From CAYTSW01 sp964440605 (lineage in GTDB: Bacteria; Planctomycetota; Phycisphaerae; Phycisphaerales; UBA1924): 10,247 nt of DNA. The translations under genes and the position numbers were made by a program. The stretch spans positions 1 through 10,247 of the forward strand of contig CAYTSW010000103.1 in the NCBI GenBank assembly GCA_964440605.1, read 5' to 3'. The notes beneath the pieces were generated by a model that saw only the letters and a program-made list of their open reading frames with translations, was not told the origin of the DNA and ran no database searches. Every line of letters starts with the position of its first letter. The first letter of the stretch is position 1. Positions 1 through 6,072 of this stretch are shown piece by piece.

Positions 1-115
1 GAGAGATCGCGGGATTGCGGAACCAGTTGGGCGACACCTCGCCCTGAGCGATGGCGCCCGCGCCGCTCGCTGTCGTCATCATCAGGGCCAGAACACATCC
101 CGGAACGCGCGCCAT
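1..115 (-). CDS. Start of an exported protein, possibly a tricorn-like/PD40 propeller protease (partial)
   Basis: Only the first 37 codons lie in the window; the gene runs off the left edge. The protein starts MARVPGCVLALMM and continues TTASGAGAIAQGEV. One basic residue, a short hydrophobic stretch and a small-residue region ending in A-I-A-Q look like a Sec signal peptide, so the product is probably exported. The mature end reads PNWFRNPAIS, and the next codon begins with C, which allows Pro. 'P-A-I-S-P' after an aromatic/Arg stretch is how the first blade of many WD40-like (PD40) propellers begins in tricorn-type S41 peptidases and related TolB-like proteins. The family call is inference from this short motif. 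The start is supported by AAGAGG at 124-129, eight bases upstream of the ATG. It lies downstream of the esterase gene on the same strand with a 162-base gap, so it may have its own promoter. Confidence 0.6.
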   Translation of the reverse strand, partial: MARVPGCVLALMMTTASGAGAIAQGEVSPNWFRNPAIS

Positions 116-117
116 AA

Positions 118-130
118 GAAGAGCCTCTTC
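118..130. repeat. Short perfect inverted repeat over the ribosome binding site
   Basis: GAAGAG-C-CTCTTC is a perfect 6-bp inverted repeat with a one-base centre. It includes the Shine-Dalgarno sequence of the minus-strand gene starting at 115. A one-base loop cannot form a normal hairpin, so if it matters it is more likely a protein-binding palindrome, or chance. Confidence 0.25.
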
Positions 131-269
131 GTGAGTGAAACGGGGCCATCCGACGAGAGCGTGTGTCCGCACGCCCACGCGGCAGCCACGGAGTTTATCG
201 ACAGCGGCTGCGGGCGTTCGACTCCTGTGGCGTGGCCGCGGTTCCTCATGCGTGGTGAGCCCCGGACCG

Positions 270-289
270 AAGCTCGCTCAGCGAAGCTT
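270..289 (-). terminator. Hairpin straddling the stop codon of the esterase gene (weak terminator candidate)
   Basis: AAGCTCGC (270-277) pairs with GCGAAGCTT (281-289): eight base pairs with one bulged base, and the TGA stop (280-278 on the minus strand) forms the three-base loop. There is no T-run after it on the minus strand, so it does not qualify as a standard intrinsic terminator. It could protect the mRNA 3' end or be chance. I see no better terminator before the next gene. Confidence 0.25.
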
Positions 290-2494
290 GATCTCGACGA
301 CCGCGGTCGCGATCGCCGCGGGGTCGAAGCGCTCCTCGACGCTCGACTCGATGGCGCCGCGGCTGCGCATGACGCGGCCGTCGAATACGTTCTCGCCATT
401 GACGGTGACAGAGACAGGCCGATCCAGGTCCACGAGCGCGTCGCTCAGCCGCAGCGTGAGATGCTCGGGCGAACGCTCCGGATCCGTCTCGATGGCGACG
501 GTCTGGCCGCGGATCTCGGCGGCAATCATCTGGCCAGCGCTGGCTTCCTCGGGTCGAACGCCGAGCCAGTAGAAGCGCGCGCCGACCACGTCGTCCTGAC
601 GCCAGACGACTCGGTCGGGCCACGGATCGCGCACGTATTCGAGCATCCACGGCAATGCCTCGGCGTCCCGGCCCTCCATCCAGTGCCCGAGCCCGGGGTA
701 GATCTCCACGCGGTGCTCGTACCCCGCGGGGTCCTCGGCTCGGAGCTCGGCGAGCTGATCCGCCCAGCGGCGGGCGACAGCGTTGCGGTCGTACGCCCCG
801 TCCTCGGCGCCCATGAAGATGGCGAAGGGAAGGTTGCGCAGCCCAAGCGGGCGAGCCTCGTTGGGATGGCCCGCCATCATCGAGGCGGCCGCGAAGCGGT
901 CGGCCATGCGCGGGGCGAGCTGGTAGACGCCGTCGCCGCCGGCGGAGTACCCCAGCAGATAGACACGGTTCGGGTCGACGTTGCGCGCGACGATCATGTT
1001 CGCGATGAGGCGATCTAAGAGAGGATCGATGTGCGCGCGGTGCCAGAGGTTCCACGTATCAGTCGGTGCGCGCGGAGCGATGTACACGCCCTCTTTGGGC
1101 TGATAGAGCCGCGCCTGGTTTCGCCATTGGCGGTCGTTCACCTCGTCGGGGGCCCCGCCGCCGCCGTGGAGCGAAATCCAGAGCGGTCGCGGGGTGTCGT
1201 CGTTGGGTCCGAAGTCATGCTCGAGGTACGCGAGAGTGTGTTCATCGATGGTGATCGACTTGTTGTCGACTTCTTCCTTGCATGTGGTCACGAGCTCGTT
1301 CCGACGCGCGGCGACGATCACGTCGGAGAGCCTTCGGGCGTCCGCCTCGGACCTGGCGAGCTCGTCGAGATAGAGATCGATCACGCCCGTCGGCGCTTCC
1401 GAGATGCTCACGGCCGTGCGCACGGCGGTGTCCCCGGCTCGGATGTCGACGAGCACCCGCGCGTCGCGCGGCAGAGAAATGGTCGGCATGTCATTGAGAT
1501 CGGCCCGCCCGGCACGGGTCCTGATGGGTGCGCGTCGCGTGCCGTCGTCGTCGTGGAAAACGAGCGTCGCAACGACGCGCTCGCCTTCGCGCCGGTTCCA
1601 GACGCGAACGAACCGTGTAACGGACGTCGCGTCGGCGGCTTCCGGTTTGTGCTGCGGCGCGTAGCGGGCGGTGACGTCGACGCCCGGGACCGAGCGGTCG
1701 CTCCGATTCCAGGCCATCGGGAAGTGCGTGCCGGTGGCCCGCCACGATGTCGCCCAGACGGCGTGGGCCTCGGAGCCTGCGATGGCTTGAGCCGCGCGGC
1801 CAGTGAACCAGGCTCGATCGAGGCCCTTGGCGTTGAACTCGTCGGCCCCCGTGTAGCGCCAGCGCTCGCCGTCCCAGATCTCGACCCACGTGTGATTGCC
1901 CGGCGTTGACGTCCACTCGGCGACGCCGGCGATTCGAGCCGGGACGCCGACGCTCCGGCACGCATTCACGAGAAGGATGGACAGCCCGGTGCAGCTCGCC
2001 CGCCCCTGCCTCATGGACTCGAACGGCGACTGATTGGCCCGCTCGCGTCGGGTGTTGTAGTGGACGCCGACGACATCGAACAAGCTCTGGTTGAGCAGTT
2101 GAGCTGCCTCGCCCGAGGTGGTCGCTTCAGCGACGATCTGCTTGGCGATGGCGTAGAGCGCCGGGCGCCAACGCTCGCGCGTCTCGTCGAGCGAGGCGTG
2201 CGGGAGCACGTCGTTGAGGAAGATCGCCTCGGGAATCGCGGCTGCCCACGGGAACTCGTCGCGAGCCCGCAACGCGAGCTCGAGGTTCTCGTCGAGCAGC
2301 GTGTGGTCGAGCTCCGCGTCGCGTGGGGGCGCGTGGTCGGCGAGGAAACGCGCGGCTTGCGCGGCCAAAGGATGATCGAGCGTTAAAGCGTGTTCCACAT
2401 GCGCCTGCCAGGCGTCGGAACGCTGGGCCGAGGCCACGCCGGGCGTGAACACGATGAGGCTGATCACGAACACGACCGCACGGGTGCAACGCAT
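278..2494 (-). CDS. Secreted protein: transglutaminase-like domain fused to an alpha/beta-hydrolase (esterase)
   Basis: 738 residues. A Sec signal peptide is clear: MRCTR, a hydrophobic core VVFVISLIVF, then ASA|Q with likely cleavage after Ala23. Residues about 85-230 look like a transglutaminase-like (papain-fold) domain: Cys168 in RASCTGLS, His201 in NHTWVEIW and Asp218 in TGADEF give the expected Cys-His-Asp order. A linker with possible beta-sandwich character follows (about 290-365). Residues about 435-620 are an alpha/beta-hydrolase of the esterase/PHB-depolymerase-like type: HGGGG at 443-447 (oxyanion hole), nucleophile Ser517 in GYSAGG, acid Asp565 or Asp569 in GAEDGAYDR, and His604 in GLGHW. 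The C-terminal 110 residues have no motif I recognise and may be a beta domain. The natural substrate is unknown; a role in degrading extracellular or periplasmic peptide or ester polymers is inference. The start is set by the signal peptide; the reading frame stays open further upstream (to 2908) but that stretch is not protein-like. No good Shine-Dalgarno precedes the ATG. The gene is divergent from the his operon, and nothing links it to histidine synthesis. Confidence 0.85.
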   Translation of the reverse strand: MRCTRAVVFVISLIVFTPGVASAQRSDAWQAHVEHALTLDHPLAAQAARFLADHAPPRDAELDHTLLDENLELALRARDEFPWAAAIPEAIFLNDVLPHASLDETRERWRPALYAIAKQIVAEATTSGEAAQLLNQSLFDVVGVHYNTRRERANQSPFESMRQGRASCTGLSILLVNACRSVGVPARIAGVAEWTSTPGNHTWVEIWDGERWRYTGADEFNAKGLDRAWFTGRAAQAIAGSEAHAVWATSWRATGTHFPMAWNRSDRSVPGVDVTARYAPQHKPEAADATSVTRFVRVWNRREGERVVATLVFHDDDGTRRAPIRTRAGRADLNDMPTISLPRDARVLVDIRAGDTAVRTAVSISEAPTGVIDLYLDELARSEADARRLSDVIVAARRNELVTTCKEEVDNKSITIDEHTLAYLEHDFGPNDDTPRPLWISLHGGGGAPDEVNDRQWRNQARLYQPKEGVYIAPRAPTDTWNLWHRAHIDPLLDRLIANMIVARNVDPNRVYLLGYSAGGDGVYQLAPRMADRFAAASMMAGHPNEARPLGLRNLPFAIFMGAEDGAYDRNAVARRWADQLAELRAEDPAGYEHRVEIYPGLGHWMEGRDAEALPWMLEYVRDPWPDRVVWRQDDVVGARFYWLGVRPEEASAGQMIAAEIRGQTVAIETDPERSPEHLTLRLSDALVDLDRPVSVTVNGENVFDGRVMRSRGAIESSVEERFDPAAIATAVVEIKLR

Positions 2495-2499
2495 GCCCA

Positions 2500-2505
2500 A
2501 GGATA
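2500..2505 (-). promoter_or_regulatory. Possible -10 element for the esterase gene, implying a leaderless mRNA
   Basis: On the minus strand TATCCT (4 of 6 to TATAAT) ends five bases before the ATG at 2494. Transcription would then start at or next to the A of the ATG, which would explain the absence of a Shine-Dalgarno. No convincing -35 lies 16-18 bases upstream, so this is weak and could be chance. Confidence 0.25.
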
Positions 2506-2652
2506 ACCGCGCCCATTGTGCATCCGGTTCCGGGCGTCCGGGCCCCCGCCGACCACTTCGCTCGCGGCCGCGCCGCGTGGGCCGCCCGGTGTGCCGCGCT
2601 GTGAGGCGGACCATGCGCCCCATCTTCGAGTAGTGGTTCGCCCCGACGACGC

Positions 2653-2680
2653 TTGACCTTCGACGCCATCCGGCTATGCT
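2653..2680 (+). promoter_or_regulatory. Sigma-70-like promoter of the his operon
   Basis: TTGACC at 2653-2658 (5 of 6 to the -35 consensus) is followed after 16 bases by TATGCT at 2675-2680 (4 of 6 to the -10). In DNA this GC-rich such a pair is conspicuous. The expected transcription start, six to eight bases after the -10, falls at about 2686-2688, exactly at the GTG that opens the histidine-rich leader ORF. Its position upstream of leader, attenuator and hisG, with no other good promoter before hisG, makes it the likely operon promoter. Confidence 0.7.
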
Positions 2681-2686
2681 CGGCAC

Positions 2687-2752
2687 GTGAAGGTCTGTCG
2701 CTGCCATCATCACGCCGATCATCTGCACCACCTGCAGAGGTGCCGGCTGTGA
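2687..2752 (+). CDS. hisL: His operon leader peptide (21 codons, six histidines)
   Basis: A GTG-started ORF of 21 codons ending in TGA. The product starts VKVCRC (initiator read as Met), continues HHHADHLHH and ends LQRCRL. Six of 21 residues are His (codons at 2705-2713, 2720-2722 and 2726-2731), far above the few percent normal for proteins. By analogy with enterobacterial his leaders, a ribosome short of charged tRNA-His would stall in this run and change how the downstream RNA folds. There is no Shine-Dalgarno. The GTG lies six bases after the -10 element, so the message probably begins with the start codon and is translated as a leaderless mRNA. An in-frame stop at 2654-2656 and no other ATG/GTG/TTG between it and 2687 fix the start. 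The peptide itself probably has no function beyond its translation. The symbol is by function and position, not by homology. Confidence 0.85.
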   Translation: MKVCRCHHHADHLHHLQRCRL

Positions 2753-2797
2753 ATATGGGGTGACAGATCGTTGATCCCAGATGAACACGCCGGCCCC
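2723..2797 (+). promoter_or_regulatory. Alternative RNA structures of the his attenuator (protector hairpin and antiterminator)
   Basis: Two competing folds can be drawn. Protector hairpin: CACCT (2729-2733) with AGGTG (2738-2742), loop GCAG, or GCACC (2725-2729) with GGTGC (2739-2743); both lie on the last His codons. Antiterminator: 2739-2751 pairs with 2786-2797 through eleven base pairs, with one mismatch (2741/2795) and one bulged base (2748); its core is GCCGGC (2742-2747) with GCCGGC (2789-2794). The antiterminator uses the whole 5' arm of the terminator, so the two exclude each other. A ribosome stalled on the early His codons would leave 2739-2751 free. One that reaches the stop codon at 2750-2752 would cover it and let the terminator form. 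The pairings are read directly from the sequence; the switching is inference. Confidence 0.7.
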
Positions 2798-2818
2798 GCG
2801 CCGGCGTGCGTCGTTTTT
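2786..2818 (+). terminator. Intrinsic terminator/attenuator in the his leader
   Basis: CACGCCGGC (2786-2794) and GCCGGCGTG (2800-2808) form a perfect nine-base-pair stem, eight of the pairs G-C, with the loop CCCGC. Five T residues follow at 2814-2818, after a five-base gap. The gap and short T-run make it less than ideal as a terminator. Its place between a His-rich leader ORF and hisG makes attenuation the natural reading. The stem could not have evolved as hisG coding sequence, because the real hisG start lies 50 bases downstream. Confidence 0.75.
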
Positions 2819-2867
2819 GGGGTCCTCCCGAACGAGCGCCGAGCACGGGCCCGAGGAGCCACGGACG

Positions 2868-3743
2868 ATGACACCGCTCGTTTCAGCCAATACGGTTCGC
2901 TTCGCCATCCCGAAAGGGCGTATGCAGGATGAGGTCCTGCGGCTGCTTGGGGATGCCGGTATTCCGGTTTCCGCCTCAGCTCGTGACTACCGCCCGACCA
3001 TACCGCTCGATGACTTCGAGCTGAAGGTGCTCAAGCCGCGGGCGATTGTAGAGATGCTTGCGTGCGGATCGCGTGACTGCGGGTTCGCAGGCGCCGACTG
3101 GGTTGCGGAGGAGCGCGCGGATGTCGTCGAGCTGCTCGATACGGGCCTGAATCCGGTGCGTCTGATCGCCGCGGCACCGGACGCCATCCTCAAAGAAGGA
3201 GCCTTGCCGTCGCGCCCGCTGGTTGTCGCGTCGGAATACACCGACTTGACGCGGCGGTGGATCGATCGACACGGTCTCGACGCAACGCTTCTGCGTTCGT
3301 ACGGCGCGACCGAGGTGCTCCCGCCTGAAGATGCCGACTGCATCGTCGACAACACCGCGTCCGGCGCGACGCTCGTGGCGAACGATCTCACGGTGATCGA
3401 CGAACTCATGCGGTCCTCCACCCGGCTGTACGCCTCAAGGCAGGCGATGGACAACCAAGACAAGCGTGAGTCCATCGATCGTCTGACGATGCTGCTGCGT
3501 GCGGTGCTCGACGCCCGATCCCGCGTGATGATCGAGGTCAACGTTCATCGCGACCAACTGGACGCGGTCGTCGAGGCCCTGCCGTGCATGCGCGAGGCGA
3601 CGGTCGCGGCCTTGCACTCGGGGTCCGGCTACGCGGTGAAAGCGGCGGTAGCGCGGTCCGAGCTGGCTCGCGTCGTTCCGAACGTCAAGCGGGCGGGCGG
3701 CACGGACATCATCGTCACTACCCCGGAGCAGATCGTGCCATGA
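2868..3743 (+). CDS. hisG: ATP phosphoribosyltransferase, long form
   Basis: Catalyses the first, committed step of histidine synthesis: ATP plus PRPP to phosphoribosyl-ATP, in the cytoplasm. 291 residues, the length of the long HisG form that carries its own C-terminal regulatory (ACT/PII-like) domain and does not need HisZ. The N-terminal RFAIPKGRM (11-19) and the PRPP-binding stretch DADCIVDNTASGATL (155-169) are hallmark motifs. The C-terminal domain begins near residue 215 (RSRVMIEVNV) and ends in GGTDIIVTTPEQI. Histidine feedback inhibition through this domain is expected from the family. The start is chosen at 2868 because GAGGAG (2853-2858) lies nine bases upstream and family homology begins about ten residues in. 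An in-frame ATG at 2781 would place the attenuator stem inside the coding region and add 29 residues without HisG character. First gene of the operon; its stop overlaps the hisC ATG (ATGA). Confidence 0.97.
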   Translation: MTPLVSANTVRFAIPKGRMQDEVLRLLGDAGIPVSASARDYRPTIPLDDFELKVLKPRAIVEMLACGSRDCGFAGADWVAEERADVVELLDTGLNPVRLIAAAPDAILKEGALPSRPLVVASEYTDLTRRWIDRHGLDATLLRSYGATEVLPPEDADCIVDNTASGATLVANDLTVIDELMRSSTRLYASRQAMDNQDKRESIDRLTMLLRAVLDARSRVMIEVNVHRDQLDAVVEALPCMREATVAALHSGSGYAVKAAVARSELARVVPNVKRAGGTDIIVTTPEQIVP

Positions 3744-5485
3744 CCTTCGCCCCCTCTCACAACACAGTGTTCAGGTTCGCCCCCGCCGATCGGCTGCGCG
3801 ATCTCGCGCCGTACGAGCCGCCGAAGGCGAGCCCGTTCGTCGACCTGGCGCTCGACGCGAACGAGGGCGCGGCGGTCGACGACACGATGCTGGAAGCACT
3901 TTGCGCGATAACCGCGGAGGACCTGCGCCGCTATCCCAACGCGGCAGCACTCGAGCGCAGGATCGCCGCGGTGTGGGAGGTGTCTCCCGAAAGCGTTGTC
4001 GTCACCAACGGCGCGGATGACGCGATCGATCGGTTGTGCCGCGTTGCGCTCGAGCCGGGGCGCGAAGCGCTGGTTCACACGCCGACATTCGAGATGATCG
4101 AGCGCGGCGCTCGTCTTGCCGGAGGCGATGTGCGCCGCGTGCCTTGGTTGAATGGGCCGTTTCCCGTCGAGGCGTTCCTGAAGGGGGTGTCGGATCAGAC
4201 GGCAATGGTGTCGCTGGTGACGCCGAACAACCCCACGGGGGGCGTCGTCCCCGCCGCCGACGTGCAGGCGGTCGTTCGTGCGGCTCGGGGCGTCGGTGCG
4301 CTCGTGCTCATCGACCTCGCTTACGTCGAGTTTGCGGATGAGGACCCCACAGAGAGCCTCCTTGGCGAGCCCAACGTCGTGATCACACGCACCTTCTCGA
4401 AGGCTCGCGGCCTCGCCGGGGCGAGGGTCGGATACGCCGTCGCCTCGCCGGAAGTAGCACGCGGGCTGCGCACCGTCGGGCAGCCCTTCCCGGTGTCGTC
4501 CGCCTCGCTAGCGCTCGCCGGCGTCTCGCTCGATGGTGAGGCTGACGTCGTGCGCAGCGTTGCCTCGGTCCGCGAGCAGCGCGACCGACTGGGCGACGAG
4601 CTCCGAGCGCTGAACTGCGAGGTGTTCGCCTCACAGGCCAACTTCCTGTTGACGCGGTGCCCGAACGCCAGCTTCGTGCGCGACGCCCTGAGGTCATTGG
4701 GCATCGCCGTCCGCACGTTCCCATCGCGCCCCGAACTCGACGGCTGTCTGCGCATCACGGCGCCCGCGGACTCGGACGAAGGAGATCGTCTGCGTTCGGC
4801 GCTACGAACGGTCCTCGCGCCGAAGGCGATCCTGTTCGATCTCGACGGCGTGCTCGCCGACGTAAGCCGGTCCTACCGCGCCGCGATCATCGAGACGGCT
4901 CGCTCGTTCGGCGTCGTGGTGTCGGCCGACGACATCGCTGCTGTAAAACGGGCGGGCGATGCGAACAACGACTGGGAAGTTGCCCACATGGCGATCGAGC
5001 GTCGCGGCGTAACGTGTGCTCTGGACGACGTGATCGCCCGATTCCAAACCGCTTACCTGGGCACGCCGGAACACGCCGGGCTGCGCGAGACGGAGCGGCT
5101 TATTCCGCATGCCGGCCTCCTGCGCCGACTGGGCACGCGGTACAGATTCGCGGTAGTCACCGGGCGCCCACGCTCGGAGGCCGAGTGGTTCCTCGATCGG
5201 GCAGGCGTGCGTGCGTTGTTCCCCGTGCTCGTGGGCATGGAAGACGGGCCGGCCAAGCCTTCGCCCCAGCCGGTGCGCGCGGCGCTCGAGCGGACCGGCG
5301 TCGAAGGGGCATGGATGATCGGTGATACGCCCGACGACATCGTCGCGGCGCGGCGGGCGGGCGTCGTGCCGATCGGGGTGCCGGCGCCCGGGGGCGATCG
5401 CGGCCCCGATGGACAGGCCATGCTCGGCGCCGGAGCCGCCGCGGTCATTGACACGCTCGACGCCCTCGAGGAGATGCTCCCATGA
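3740..5485 (+). CDS. hisC: Histidinol-phosphate aminotransferase fused to a HAD phosphatase (putative histidinol-phosphatase)
   Basis: 581 residues in one uninterrupted frame. Residues 1-360 are a class I/II PLP aminotransferase of HisC type: LDANEG near 38-43, RYPNAAALERRIA (64-76), TPNNPTGG (161-168), DLAYVEF (192-198) and the PLP lysine Lys221 in TFSKARGLAGARVGY. It converts imidazole-acetol phosphate and glutamate to histidinol phosphate. Residues 362-581 are a HAD-superfamily domain: DLDGV with Asp367 and Asp369 (motif I), Thr474 in VVTGR (motif II), Lys506 in AKPSP (motif III) and GDTPDD 528-533 (motif IV), with the cap inserted after motif I. The D-A-N-N-D-W motif at 407-412 recalls a small HAD-IA subfamily (TIGR01548, from memory). 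No other histidinol-phosphatase is encoded in the operon and HisB is monofunctional, so the HAD part probably does that next step; this is inference. DLAY replaces the usual DEAY, and PTF the usual PTY. ATG overlaps the hisG stop; TGA overlaps the hisB ATG. Confidence 0.93.
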   Translation: MTFAPSHNTVFRFAPADRLRDLAPYEPPKASPFVDLALDANEGAAVDDTMLEALCAITAEDLRRYPNAAALERRIAAVWEVSPESVVVTNGADDAIDRLCRVALEPGREALVHTPTFEMIERGARLAGGDVRRVPWLNGPFPVEAFLKGVSDQTAMVSLVTPNNPTGGVVPAADVQAVVRAARGVGALVLIDLAYVEFADEDPTESLLGEPNVVITRTFSKARGLAGARVGYAVASPEVARGLRTVGQPFPVSSASLALAGVSLDGEADVVRSVASVREQRDRLGDELRALNCEVFASQANFLLTRCPNASFVRDALRSLGIAVRTFPSRPELDGCLRITAPADSDEGDRLRSALRTVLAPKAILFDLDGVLADVSRSYRAAIIETARSFGVVVSADDIAAVKRAGDANNDWEVAHMAIERRGVTCALDDVIARFQTAYLGTPEHAGLRETERLIPHAGLLRRLGTRYRFAVVTGRPRSEAEWFLDRAGVRALFPVLVGMEDGPAKPSPQPVRAALERTGVEGAWMIGDTPDDIVAARRAGVVPIGVPAPGGDRGPDGQAMLGAGAAAVIDTLDALEEMLP

Positions 5486-6072
5486 ACACCCGAACGTCAC
5501 GACTCGAAAGGGAGACCCGTGAGACACGGATTGCGCTCGCGCTCACGCTCGACGGCTCCGGCGCCGCGTCCGTCGACTCAGGGCTCGGCTTCCTCGATCA
5601 CATGCTGACCGCGCTGGCGATGCACGGACGCATGGATCTCGAACTGCGGTGCTCGGGCGATCGCGAAGTCGACGATCACCACACCGTCGAAGATTGTGCC
5701 CTGGCGATTGGCAGCGCGGTGCATGAAGCGCTGGGCGACAAGAAGGGCATCCGGCGCTTCGGGACGGGGTGGGTGCCGATGGACGAGTCGCTCGCGCGAG
5801 CGGTAGTGGATGTGTCCGGCAGGCCTTCGGCGCACGTCGAGCTGGGGCTCGTGCGGGACCGCATCGGAGCGGTCGCCTGCGAGAACATCACACACTTCTT
5901 CGAGTCCTTCGCCACGGCGGCTCGCGTGACGCTCCACGTCGACGTGCTGCGCGGCACCAACGATCACCACAAAGCCGAAGCGGCATTCAAGGCGGTGGCC
6001 CTTGCGCTGCGTGAGGCTGCGGTCATCGAGCCGGGACGCGACACCGTTCCATCCACTAAGGGGGTGCTCTGA
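5482..6072 (+). CDS. hisB: Imidazoleglycerol-phosphate dehydratase
   Basis: Dehydrates imidazole-glycerol phosphate to imidazole-acetol phosphate, the substrate of the HisC domain encoded just upstream. 196 residues, the length of the monofunctional enzyme; there is no N-terminal phosphatase domain as in the enterobacterial HisB. Metal-binding motifs are intact: GFLDHML with His40, DDHHTVED at 64-71, HFFESF with His138, and NDHHKAEAAFKA at 160-171. The C-terminus ends PSTKGVL, typical of the family. ATG overlaps the preceding stop (ATGA). GAGGAG at 5468-5473 lies eight bases upstream, within the end of hisC-HAD, so translation is probably both coupled and independently primed. TGA shares one base with the hisH ATG (TGATG). 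Confidence 0.97.
   Translation: MNTRTSRLERETRETRIALALTLDGSGAASVDSGLGFLDHMLTALAMHGRMDLELRCSGDREVDDHHTVEDCALAIGSAVHEALGDKKGIRRFGTGWVPMDESLARAVVDVSGRPSAHVELGLVRDRIGAVACENITHFFESFATAARVTLHVDVLRGTNDHHKAEAAFKAVALALREAAVIEPGRDTVPSTKGVL

Larger units (their letters stand above)
2495..2867. other. Divergent intergenic/leader region between the esterase gene and the his operon
   Basis: 373 bases without a large gene. The right half holds the his promoter, the histidine-rich leader ORF, the attenuator hairpins and the hisG ribosome binding site, each listed separately. The left part (about 2510-2650) is very GC-rich and I see nothing definite in it beyond a possible -10 element for the minus-strand gene. 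Long frames crossing this region on both strands are extensions of the flanking genes' frames, not separate proteins. Confidence 0.8.

Noticed and set aside
131..1018. Plus-strand frame opposite the esterase gene
   Set aside because: Antisense to a gene with intact catalytic motifs and a signal peptide; its own product has no recognisable features.
2687..2860. T-box or metabolite riboswitch as the his control element
   Set aside because: I see no T-box consensus or specifier-loop arrangement, whereas the His-codon-rich ORF and competing hairpins explain the region directly.
2781..2867. A 29-residue N-terminal extension of hisG from the ATG at 2781
   Set aside because: It would make the attenuator stem coding, adds no HisG-like sequence, and 2868 has a well-placed GAGGAG.
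278..2908. An upstream start at 2908 for the esterase gene, giving 876 residues
   Set aside because: The extra 138 residues lie antisense to the his promoter, leader ORF and the first codons of hisG, are rich in Arg/Pro/Gly, and would bury a clear signal peptide that begins at 2494.
4820..5485. HAD domain as a separate gene or a frameshifted junction
   Set aside because: The frame from HisC into the HAD domain is continuous and there is no start codon with a ribosome binding site at the junction; it reads as a true fusion.
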